64,000 bases of DNA from Muricea muricata (lineage: Eukaryota > Cnidaria > Anthozoa > Malacalcyonacea > Plexauridae), in assembly GCA_963855995.1 (NCBI GenBank), contig OY979725.1, forward strand, positions 6,272,118-6,336,117. Direction: 5' to 3'. The position numbers were made by a program, and so were the translations under genes. Shown in pieces: positions 1 to 10,500 of this stretch. Position 1 is the stretch's first letter. Every line of letters begins with the position of its first letter. Below the pieces are notes generated by a model. The model saw only the letters and a list, made by a program, of their open reading frames with translations, searched no databases and was not told the origin of the DNA.

Positions 1-95
1 AATAACATGTTGAAATGAGAAACCTATAACTTGCTTCTAAACTAAAAAAAACGATCTTAGAACCATCAAAATCGCGTTTTAAGCCTTCTAGAAGC

Positions 96-123
96 GATTT
101 GAGCGTAAAAACATGCTCAAATC
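96..123. repeat. 9-bp inverted repeat with 10-bp spacer, once per monomer
   Basis: Left arm GATTTGAGC (96-104) and right arm GCTCAAATC (115-123) are perfect reverse complements around the spacer GTAAAAACAT. The dyad lies across the boundary between subrepeats 3 and 1 and returns in each monomer. Many copies weaken it: TGTTCAAATC breaks one pair in the right arm (1408 region), and GATTGGAGC breaks one in the left arm (2035 region). It could form a hairpin or bind a dimeric protein, or be chance; the sequence does not say which. Confidence 0.7.
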
Positions 124-1391
124 ACGAACTAAAAATTACCGTCTTAAATCGATCACGGCGATGTTTTAGAGCTTAAAATGGTGTTTTCAGTGCTAAAGTG
201 AACGAGTTGAGCGCAATAATGTACTGCAATCACGGACCTAAAAGAGACCTTCTAAATGGAAATTGCAGAACTTAGCAAGTCGGGAATCATGTTTTCGGCG
301 CTAAAAGCATCGAGATGAGCAAAATAGCATGTTGAAATGAGAAACCTATAACTTGATTGTAAACTGAAAAGAAACGATCTTAGAACCATCAAAATCGCGT
401 TTTAAGCGTTCTAAAAGCGATTGGAGCGTAAAAACATGCTCAAATCACGAACTAAAAATTGCCGTCCTAAATCGATCACGGCGACGTTTAAGAGCTTAAA
501 ATGGTGTTTTCAGTGCTAAAGTGAACGAGTTGAGCGCAATGATGTACTGCAATCACGGACCTAAAAGAGACCTTCTAAATGGAAATTGCAGAACTTAGCA
601 AGTCGGGAATCATGTTTTCGCCGCTAAAACCATCGAGATGAGCGAAATAGCATGTTGAAATGAGAAACCTATAACTTGATTGTAAACTGAAAAGAAACGA
701 TCTTAGAACCATCAAAATCGCGTTTTAAGCGTTCTAGAAGCGATTTGAGCGTAAAAACATGTTCAAATGACGAACTATAAATTACCGTGTTAAATCGATC
801 ACGGCGACGTTTTAGAGCTTAAAATGGTGTTTTCAGTGCTAAAGTGAACGAGTTGAGCGCAATAATGTACTGCAATCACGGACCTAAAAGAGATCTTCTA
901 AATGGAAATTGCAGAACTTAGCAAGTCGGGAATCATGTTTTCGGCGCTCAAACTATCGAGATGAGCGAAATAACATGTTGAAATAAGAAACCTATAACTT
1001 GCTTGTAAACTGAAAAGAAACGATCGTAGAACCATCAAAATCGCGTTTTAAGCGTTTTAGAAGCGATTTGAGCGTAAAAAAATGTTCAAATCACGAACTA
1101 AAAATTACCGTCTTAAATCGATCACGGCGACGTTTTAGAGCTTAAAATGGTGTTTTCAGTGCTAAAGTGAACGAGTTGAGGGCAATAATGTACTGCAATC
1201 ACGGACCTGAAAGAGACCTTCTAAATGGAAATTGCAGAACTTAGCAAGTCGGGAATCATGTTTTCGGTGCTCAAACCATCGAGATGAGCGAAATAACATG
1301 TTGAAATGAGAAACCTATAACTTGCTTGTGAACTAAAAAGAAACGATCTTAGAACCATCAAAATCGCGTTTTAAGCGTTCTAGAAGCGATT

Positions 1392-1499
1392 TGAGCGTAA
1401 AAACATGTTCAAATCACGAACTAAAAATTACCGTCTTAAATTGATCACGGCGACGTTTTAGAGCTTAAAATGGTGTTTTCAGTGCTAAAGTGAACGAGT
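1392..1499 (+). repeat. Subrepeat 1 (108 bp) of the reference monomer
   Basis: Begins TGAGCGTAAAAACATG, has AATCACGAAC at position 21 and GTTTTCAGTGCT at position 84, and ends just before the next TGAGCG. Aligned without gaps to subrepeat 2 it matches at about 63-65 of 108 positions by hand. Aligned to subrepeat 3 with one gap it matches at about 64. Chance would give about 27%, so the three are homologous. The best-kept parts are the first 30 bases and the last 25. Confidence 0.85.
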
Positions 1500-1607
1500 T
1501 GAGCGCAATAATGTGTTGCAATCACGGACCTAAAAGAGACCTTCTAAATGGAAATTGCAGAACTTAGCAAGTCGGGAATCATGTTTTCGGTGCTCAAACC
1601 ATCGAGA
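1500..1607 (+). repeat. Subrepeat 2 (108 bp) of the reference monomer
   Basis: Begins TGAGCGCAATAATG, has AATCACGGAC at position 21 and GTTTTCGGTGCT at position 84, in the same register as subrepeat 1. Hand identity is about 58-60% to subrepeat 1 and about 55% to subrepeat 3. Much subtype variation falls here, for example GTACTGC, GTAGTGC or GTACTCC near position 15, and TTAGCAAG or TTAGGAAG further on. Confidence 0.85.
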
Positions 1608-1714
1608 TGAGCGAAATAACATGTTGAAATGAGAAACCTATAACTTGCTTGTGAACTAAAAAGAAACGATCTTAGAATCATAAAAATCGCGTTTTAAGCG
1701 TTTTAGAAGCGATT
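1608..1714 (+). repeat. Subrepeat 3 (107 bp) of the reference monomer
   Basis: Begins TGAGCGAAATAACATG, has AATGAGAAAC at position 21 and GTTTTAAGCGTT at position 84. It is one base shorter than the other two, lost between GTTTT and the next TGAGCG. The segment after CCTATAACTT holds the bases that separate subtypes G, D and K, so this subrepeat contributes most of the classification. It spans the arbitrary monomer boundary at 1615. Confidence 0.83.
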
Positions 1715-4110
1715 TGAGCGTAAAAACATGTTCAAATCACGAACTAAAAATTACCGTCTTAAATCGATCACGGCGACGTTTTAGAGCTTAAAATGGTGTT
1801 TTCAGTGCTAAAGTGAACGAGTTGAGCGAAATAATGTAGTGCAATCACGGACCTAAAAGAGACCTTCTAAATGGAAATTGCAGAACTTAGCAAGTGGGGA
1901 ATCATGTTTTCGGCGCTAAAACCATCGAGATGAGCGAAATAGCATGTTGAAATGAGAAACCTATAACTTGATTGTAAACTGAAAAGAAACGATCTTAGAA
2001 CCATCAAAATCGCGTTTTAAGCGTTCTAGAAGCGATTGGAGCGTAAAAACATGTTCAAATCACGAACTAAAAATTACCGTCTTAAATCGATCACGGCGAC
2101 GTTTTAGAGCTTAAAATGGTGTTTTCAGTGCTAAAGTGAACGAGTTGAGCGCAATAATGTACTCCAATCACGGACCTAAAACAGACCTTCTAAATGGAAA
2201 TTGCAGAACTTAGGAAGTCGGGAATCATGTTTTCGGTGCTCAAACCATCGAGATGAGCGAAATAACATGTTGAAATGAGAAACCTATAACTTGCTTGTGA
2301 ACTAAAAAGAAACGATCTTAGAACCATCAAAATCGCGTTTTAAGCGTTCTAGAAGCGATTTGAGCGTAAAAACATGTTCAAATCACGAACTAAAAATTAC
2401 CGTCTTAAATTGATCACGGCGACGTTTTAGAGCTTAAAATGGTGTTTTCAGTGCAAAAGTGAACGAGTTGAGCGCAATAATGTACTGCAATCACGGACCT
2501 AAAAGAGACCTTCTAAATGGAAATTGCAGAACTTAGCAAGTCGGGAATCATGTTTTCGCGCTAAAACCATCGAGGTGAGCGAAATAGCATGTTGAAATGA
2601 GAAACCTATAACTTGATTGTAAACTGAAAAGAAACGATCTTAGAACCATCAAAATCGCGTTTTAAGCGTTCTAGAAGCGATTTGAGCGTAAAAACATGTT
2701 CAAATCACGAACTAAAAATTACCGTCTTAAATCGATCACGGCGACGTTTTAGAGCTTAACATGGTGTTTTCAGTGCTAAAGTGAACGAGTTGAGCGCAAT
2801 AATGTAGTGCAATCACGGACCTAAAAGAGACCTTCTAAATGGAAATTGCAGAACTTAGCAAGTCGGGAATCATCTTTTCGGCGCTAAAACCATCGAGATG
2901 AGCGAAATAGCATGTTGAAATGAGAAACCTATAACTTGATTGTAAACTGAAAAGAAACGATCTTAGAACCATCAAAATTGCGTTTTAAGCGTTCTAGAAG
3001 CGATTGGAGCGTAAAAACATGTTCAAATTACGAACTAAAAATTACCGTCTTAAATCGATCACGGCGACGTTTTAGAGCTTAAAATGGTGTTTTCAGTGCT
3101 AAAGTGGACGAGTTGAGCGCAATAATGTACTCCAATCACGGACCTAAAAAAGACCTTCTAAATGGAAATTGCAGAACTTAGCAAGTCGGGAATCATGTTT
3201 TCGGTGCTCAAACCATCGAGATGAGCGAAATAACATGTTGAAATGAGAAACCTATAACTTGCTTGTGAACTAAAAAGAAACGATCTTAGAACCATAAAAA
3301 TCGCGTTTTAAACGTTTTAGAAGCGATTTGAGCGTAAAAACATGTTCAAATCACGAACTAAAAATTACCGTCTTAAATCGATCACGGCGACGTTTTAGAG
3401 CTTAAAATGGTGTTTTCAGTGCTAAAGTGAACGAGTTGAGCGCAATAATGTAGTGCAATCACGGACCTAAAACAGACCTTCTAAATGGAAATTGCAGAAC
3501 TTAGCAAGTCGGGAATCATGTTTTCGGCGCTAAAACCATCGAGATGAGCGAAATAGCATGTTGAAATGAGAAACCTATAACTTGATTGTAAACTGAAAAG
3601 AAACGATCTTAGAACCATCAAAATCGCGTTTTAAGCGTTCTAGAAGCGATTGGAGCGTAAAAACATGTTCAAATCACGAACTAAAAATTACCGTCTTAAA
3701 TCGATCACGGCGACGTTTTAGAGCTTAAAATGGTGTTTTCAGTGCTAAAGTGAACGAGTTGAGCGCAATAATGTAGTGCAATCACGGACCTAAAAGAGAC
3801 CTTCTAAATGGAAATTGCAGAACTTAGCAAGTCGGGAATCATGTTTTCGGCGCTAAAACCATCGAGATGAGCGAAATAGCATGTTGAAATGAGAAACCTA
3901 TAACTTGATTGTAAACTGAAAAGAAACGATCTTAGAACCATCAAAATCGCGTTTTAAGCGTTCTAGAAGCGATTGGAGCGTAAAAACATGTTCAAATCAC
4001 GAACTAAAAATTACCGTCTTAAATCGATCACGGCGACGTTTTAGCGCTTAAAATGGTGTTTTCAGTGCTAAAGTGAACGAGTTGAGCGCAATAATGTAGT
4101 GCAATCACGG

Positions 4111-7100
4111 ACCTAAAACAGACCTTCTAAATGGAAATTGCAGAACTTAGCAAGTCGGGAATCATGTTTTCGGTGCTCAAACCATCGAGATGAGCGAAAT
4201 AACATGTTGAAATGAGAAACCTATAACTTGCTTGTGAACTAAAAAGAAACGATCTTAGAACCATAAAAATCGCGTTTTAAGCGTTTTAGAAGCGATTTGA
4301 GCGTAAAAACATGTTCAAATCACGAACTAAAAATTACGGTCTTAAATCGATCACGGCGACGTTTTAGAGCTTAAAATGGTGTTTTCAGTGCTAAAGTGGA
4401 CGAGTTGAGCGCAATAATGTACTCCAATCACGGACCTAAAAAAGACCTTCTAAATGGAAATTGCAGAACTTAGCAAGTCGGGAATCATGTTTTCGGTGCT
4501 CAAACCATCGAGATGAGCGAAATAACATGTTGAAATGAGAAACCTATAACTTGCTTGTGAACTAAAAAGAAACGATCTTAGAACCATAAAAATCGCGTTT
4601 TAAGCGTTTTAGAAGCGATTTGAGCGTAAAAACATGTTCAAATCACGAACTAAAAATTACCGTCTTAAATCGATCACGGCGACGTTTTAGAGCTTAAAAT
4701 GGTGTTTTCAGTGCTAAAGTGAACGAGTTGAGCGCAATAATGTAGTGCAATCACGGACCTAAAAGAGACCTTCTAAATGGAAATTGCAGAACTTAGCAAG
4801 TCGGGAATCATGTTTTCGGCGCTAAAACCATCGAGATGAGCGAAATAGCATGTTGAAATGAGAAACCTATAACTTGATTGTAAACTGAAAAGAAACGATC
4901 TTAGAACCATCAAAATCGCGTTTTAAGCGTTCTAGAAGCGATTGGAGCGTAAAAACATGTTCAAATCACGAACTAAAAATTACCGTCTTAAATCGATCAC
5001 GGCGACGATTTAGAGCTTAAAATGGTGTTTTCAGTGCTAAAGTGAACGAGTTGAGCGCAATAATGTACTCCAATCACGGACCTAAAAGAGACCTTCTAAA
5101 TGGAAATTGCAGAACTTAGCAAGTCGGGAATCATGTTTTCGGCGCTAAAACCATCGAGATGAGCGAAATAGCATGTTGAAATGAGAAACCTATAACTTGA
5201 TTGTAAACTGAAAAGAAACGATCTTAGAACCATCAAAATCGCGTTTTAAGCGTTCTAGAAGCGATTGGAGCGTAAAAACATGTTCAAATCACGAACTAAA
5301 AATTACCGTCCTAAATCGATCACGGCAACGTTTTAGAGCTTAAAATGGTGTTTTCAGTGCTAAAGTGAACGAGTTGAGCGCAATAATGTACTCCAATCAC
5401 GGACCTAAAACAGACCTTCTAAATGGAAATTGCAGAACTTAGCAAGTCGGGAATCATGTTTTCGGTGCTCAAACCATCGAGATGAGCGAAATAACATGTT
5501 GAAATGAGAAACCTATAACTTGCTTGTGAACTAAAAAGAAACGATCTTAGAATCATAAAAATCGCGTTTTAAGCGTTTTAGAAGCGATTTGAGCGTAAAA
5601 ACATGTTCAAATCACGAACTAAAAATTACCGTCTTAAATCGATCACGGCGACGTTTTAGAGCTTAAAATGGTGTTTTCAGTGCTAAAGTGAACGAGTTGA
5701 GCGAAATAATGTAGTGCAATCACGGACCTAAAAGAGATCTTCTAAATGAAAATTGCAGAACTTAGCAAGTCGGGAATCATGTTTTCGGCGCTCAAACTAT
5801 CGAGATGAGCGAAATAACATGTTGAAATGAGAAACCTATAACTTGCTTGTAAACTGAAAAGAAACGATCGTAGAACCATCAAAATCGCGTTTTAAGCGTT
5901 CTAGAAGCGATTTGAGCGTAAAAACATGTTCAAATGACGAACTAAAAATTACCGTGTTAAATCGATCACGGCGACGTTTTAGAGCTTAAAATGGTGTTTT
6001 CAGTGCTAAAGTGAACGAGTTGAGCGCAATGATGTACTGCAATCACGGACCTAAAAGAGATCTTCTAAATGGAAATTGCAGAACTTAGCAAGTCGGGAAT
6101 CATGTTTTCGGCGCTCAAACTATCGAGATGAGCGAAATAACATGTTGAAATAAGAAACCTATAACTTGCTTGTAAACTGAAAAGAAACGATCGTAGAACC
6201 ATCAAAATCGCGTTTTAAGCGTTTTAGAAGCGATTTGAGCGTAAAAAAATGTTCAAATCACGAACTAAAAATTACCGTCTTAAATCGATCACGGCGACGT
6301 TTTAGAGCTTAAAATGGTGTTTTCAGTGCTAAAGTGAACGAGTTGAGCGCAATAATGTACTGCAATCACGGACCTAAAAGAGACCTTCTAAATGGAAATT
6401 GCAGAACTTAGCAAGTCGGGAATCATGTTTTCGGTGCTCAAACCATCGAGATGAGCGAAATAACATGTTGAAATGAGAAACCTATAACTTGCTTGTGAAC
6501 TAAAAAGAAACGATCTTAGAACCATCAAAATCGCGTTTTAAGCGTTCTAGAAGCGATTTGAGCGTAAAAACATGTTCAAATCACGAACTAAAAATTACCG
6601 TCTTAAATTGATCACGGCGACGTTTTAGAGCTTAAAATGGTGTTTTCAGTGCTAAAGTGAACGAGTTGAGCGCAATAATGTACTGCAATCACGGACCTAA
6701 AAGAAACCTTCTAAATGGAAATTGCAGAACTTAGCAAGTCGGGAATCATGTTTTCGATGCTCAAACCATCGAGATGAGCGAAATAACATGTTGAAATGAG
6801 AAACCTATAACTTGCTTGTGAACTAAAAAGAAACGATCTTAGAATCATAAAAATCGCGTTTCAAGCGTTTTAGAAGCGATTTGAGCGTAAAAACATGTTC
6901 AAATCACGAACTAAAAATTACCGTCTTAAATCGATCACGGCGACGTTTTAGAGCTTAAAATGGTGTTTTCAGTGCTAAAGTGAACGAGTTGAGCGAAATA
7001 ATGTAGTGCAATCACGGACCTAAAAGAGACCTTCTAAATGGAAATTGCAGAACTTAGCAAGTCGGGAATCATGTTTTCGGCGCTAAAACCATCGAGATGA

Positions 7101-7575
7101 GCGAAATAGCATGTTGAAATGAGAAACCTATAACTTGATTGTAAACTGAAAAGAAACGATCTTAGAACCATCAAAATCGCGTTTTAAGCGTTCTAGAAGC
7201 GATTGGAGCGTAAAAACATGTTCAAATCACGAACTAAAAATTACCGTCTTAAATCGATCACGGCGACGTTTTAGAGCTTAAAATGGTGTTTTCAGTGCTA
7301 AAGTGAACGAGTTGAGCGCAATAATGTACTCCAATCACGGACCTAAAACAGACCTTCTAAAGGGAAATTGCAGAACTTAGGAAGTCGGGAATCATGTTTT
7401 CGGTGCTCAAACCATCGAGATGAGCGAAATAACATGTTGAAATGAGAAACCTATAACTTGCTTGTGAACTAAAAAGAAACGATCTTAGAACCATCAAAAT
7501 CGCGTTTTAAGCGTTCTAGAAGCGATTTGAGCGTAAAAACATGTTCAAATCACGAACTAAAAATTACCGTCTTAA
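4111..7575 (+). repeat. 3.5-kb cassette, copy 1
   Basis: About 11 monomers, from CCTAAAACAGACC to the monomer with TTAGGAAGTCGG. It matches 13153-16617 at a constant offset of 9042, checked at ATTACGGTCT (4334), GATCTTCTAAATGAAAATTG (5736), TTCGATGCTC (6754) and CAGAACTTAGGAAG (7371). The match starts between 4041 and 4111 and fails at about 7575, where copy 1 has AAATCGATC and the other has AAATTGATC. Confidence 0.85.
4257..5548 (+). repeat. Four-monomer segment present in R1, absent from R2
   Basis: R1 reads TTAGAACCATAAAAATCG at about 4253 and runs through subtypes G G D D before reaching TTAGAATCATAAAAATCG at about 5547. R2 goes directly to the AATCAT form at about 60399. The same G G D D stretch, with the private ATTACGGTCTT (4334), is present at 13310-14590 and 27510-28800. 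The longer form is therefore probably ancestral and R2 probably lost 1292 bp, by exchange between two G monomers. Boundaries are approximate because the flanks are near-identical. Confidence 0.8.
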
Positions 7576-10500
7576 ATCGATCACGGCGACGTTTTAGAGC
7601 TTAAAATGGTGTTTTCAGTGCTAAAGTGAACGAGTTGAGCGCAATAATGTAGTGCAATCACGGACCTAAAAGAGACCTTCTAAATGGAAATTGCAGAACT
7701 TAGCAAGTCGGGAATTATGTTTTCGGCGCTAAAACCATCGAGATGAGCGAAATAGCATGTTGAAATGAGAAACCTATAACTTGATTGTAAACTGAAAAGA
7801 AACGATCTTAGAACCATCAAAATCGCGTTTTAAGCGTTCTAGAAGCGATTGGAGCGTAAAAACATGTTCAAATTACGAACTAAAAATTACCGTCTTAAAT
7901 CGATCACGGCGACGTTTTAGAGCTTAAAATGGTGTTTTCAGTGCTAAAGTAGACGAGTTGAGCGCAATAATGTACTCCAATCACGGACCTAAAAAAGACC
8001 TTCTAAATGGAAATTGCAGAACTTAGCAAGTCGGGAATCATGTTTTCGGTGCTCAAACCATCGAGATGAGCGAAATAACATGTTGAAATGAGAAACCTAT
8101 AACTTGCTTGTGAACTAAAAAGAAACGATCTTAGAACCATAAAAATCGCGTTTTAAGCGTTTTAGAAGCGATTTGAGCGTAAAAACATGTTCAAATCACG
8201 AACTAAAAATTACCGTCTTAAATCGATCACGGCGACGTTTTAGAGCTTAAAATGGTTTTTTCAGTGCTAAAGTGAACGAGTTGAGCGCAATAATGTAGTG
8301 CAATCACGGACCTAAAAGAGACCTTCTAAATGGAAATTGCAGAACTTAGCAAGTCAGGAATCATGTTTTCGGCGCTAAAACCATCGAGATGAGCGAAATA
8401 GCATGTTGAAATGAGAAACCTATAACTTGATTGTAAACTGAAAAGAAACGATCTTAGAACCATCAAAATCGCGTTTTAAGCGTTCTAAAAGCGATTGGAG
8501 CGTAAAAACATGCTCAAATCACGAACTAAAAATTGCCGTCCTAAATCGATCACGGCGACGTTTAACAGCTTAAAATGGTGTTTTCAGTGCTAAAGTGAAC
8601 GAGTTGAGCGCAATGATGTACTGCAATCACGGACCTAAAAGAGATCTTCTAAATGGAAATTGCAGAACTTAGCAAGTCGGGAATCATGTTTTCGGCGCTC
8701 AAACTATCGAGATGAGCGAAATAACATGTTGAAATGAGAAACCTATAACTTGCTTGTAAACTGAAAAGAAACGATCGTAGAACCATCAAAATCGCGTTTT
8801 AAGCGTTCTAGAAGCGATTTGAGCGTAAAAACATGTTCAAATGACGAACTAAAAATTACCGTGTTAAATCGATCACGGCGACGTTTTAGAGCTTAAAATG
8901 GTGTTTTCAGTGCTAAAGTGAACGAGTTGAGCGCAATGATGTACTGCAATCACGGACCTAAAAGAGATCTTCTAAATGGAAATTGCAGAACTTAGCAAGT
9001 CGGGAATCATGTTTTCGGCGCTCAAACTATCGAGATGAGCGAAATAACATGTTGAAATAAGAAACCTATAACTTGCTTGTAAACTGAAAAGAAACGATCG
9101 TAGAACCATCAAAATCGCGTTTTAAGCGTTTTAGAAGCGATTTGAGCGTAAAAAAATGTTCAAATCACGAACTAAAAATTACCGTCTTAAATCGATCACG
9201 GCGACGTTTTAGAGCTTAAAATGGTGTTTTCAGTGCTAAAGTAGACGAGTTGAGCGCAATAATGTACTCCAATCACGGACCTAAAAAAGACCTTCTAAAT
9301 GGAAATTGCAGAACTTAGCAAGTCGGGAATCATGTTTTCGGTGCTCAAACCCTCGAGATGAGCGAAATAACATGTTGAAATGAGAAACCTTTAACTTGCT
9401 TGTGAACTAAAAAGAAACGATCTTAGAATCATAAAAATCGCGTTTTAAGCGTTCTAGAAGCGATTTGAGCGTAAAAACATGTTCAAATCACGAACTAAAA
9501 ATTACCGTCTTAAATCGATCACGGCGACGTTTTAGAGCTTAAAATGGTGTTTTCAGTGCTAAAGTGAACGAGTTGAGCGAAATAATGTAGTGCAATCACG
9601 GACCTAAAAGAGACCTTCTAAATGGAAATTGCAGAACTTAGCAAGTCGGGAATCATGTTTTCGGCGCTAAAACCATCGAGATGAGCGAAATAGCATGTTG
9701 AAATGAGAAACCTATAACTTGATTGTAAACTGAAAAGAAACGATCTTAGAACCATTAAAATCGCGTTTTAAGCGTTCTAGAAGCGATTGGAGCGTAAAAA
9801 CATGTTCAAATCACGAACTAAAAATTACCGTCTTAAATCGATCACGGCGACGTTTTAGAGCTTAAAATGGTGTTTTCAGTGCTAAAGTGAACGAGTTGAG
9901 TGCAATAATGTACTCCAATCACGGACCTAAAACAGACCTTCTAAATGGAAATTGCAGAACTTAGGAAGTCGGGAATCATGTTTTCGGTGCTCAAACCATC
10001 GAGATGAGCGAAATAGCATGTTGAAATGAGAAACCTATAACTTGCTTGTGAACTAAAAAGAAACGATCTTAGAACCATCAAAATCGCGTTTTAAGCGTTC
10101 TAGAAGCGATTTGAGCGTAAAAACATGTTCAAATCACGAACTAAAAATTACCGTCTTAAATTGATCACGGCGACGTTTTAGAGCTTAAAATGGTGTTTTC
10201 AGTGCTAAAGTGAACGAGTTGAGCGCAATAATGTACTGCAATCACGGACCTAAAAGAGACCTTCTAAATGGAAATTGCAGAACTTAGCAAGTCGGGAATC
10301 ATGTTTTCGCGCTAAAACCATCGAGGTGAGCGAAATAGCATGTTGAAATGAGAAACCTATAACTTGATTGTAAACTGAAAAGAAACGATCTTAGAACCAT
10401 CAAAATCGCGTTTTAAGCGTTCTAGAAGCGATTTGAGCGTAAAAACATGTTCAAATCACGAACTAAAAATTACCGTCTTAAATCGATCACGGCGACGTTT

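Larger units (their letters stand above)
1292..1614 (+). repeat. Representative 323-bp monomer
   Basis: A full-length unit chosen as reference, running from AATAACATG to the base before the next AATAACATG. In monomer coordinates TGAGCG occurs at 101, 209 and 317, spaced exactly 108 and 108, then 107 into the next unit. Base count is 122 G+C of 323. It carries 18 CpG dinucleotides by my count; the commonest version of the monomer, with ATCGATC and GGCGCTC, has 20. This is subtype G, recognised by CTTGTGAACTAAAAAG. Subtype D has GATTGTAAACTGAAAAG. Subtype K has GCTTGTAAACTGAAAAG followed by CGATCG. The start point is arbitrary, because a tandem repeat has no natural beginning. Confidence 0.95.
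1..9148 (+). repeat. Macro-repeat block R1, near-identical to 56145-64000
   Basis: Private variants here recur at a constant distance of 56144: GAGCAAAATAGC (318), TTCGCCGCT (616), TGAGGGCAAT (1178), CCTGAAAGAG (1206), CAAGTGGGG (1891), GTGCAAAAGT (2451), GCTTAACATGG (2754), CATCTTTTCGG (2872) and TTTTAAACG (3306). The one substitution I noticed in the first 4.2 kb is AAACAGACC near 3473 against AAAGAGACC near 59617. From about 5550 on the distance becomes 54852. Monomer subtype order from position 1 is: S (CTTCTAAACTAAAA) D D K G G D G D D G D D G G D D G K K G G D G D G D K K. Confidence 0.93.

Noticed and set aside
270..295. CENP-B box (the CGGGA of AAGTCGGGAATC as its right half)
   Set aside because: The box needs TTCG eleven bases upstream of CGGG. 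The monomer has ACTT there, so only the right half matches.
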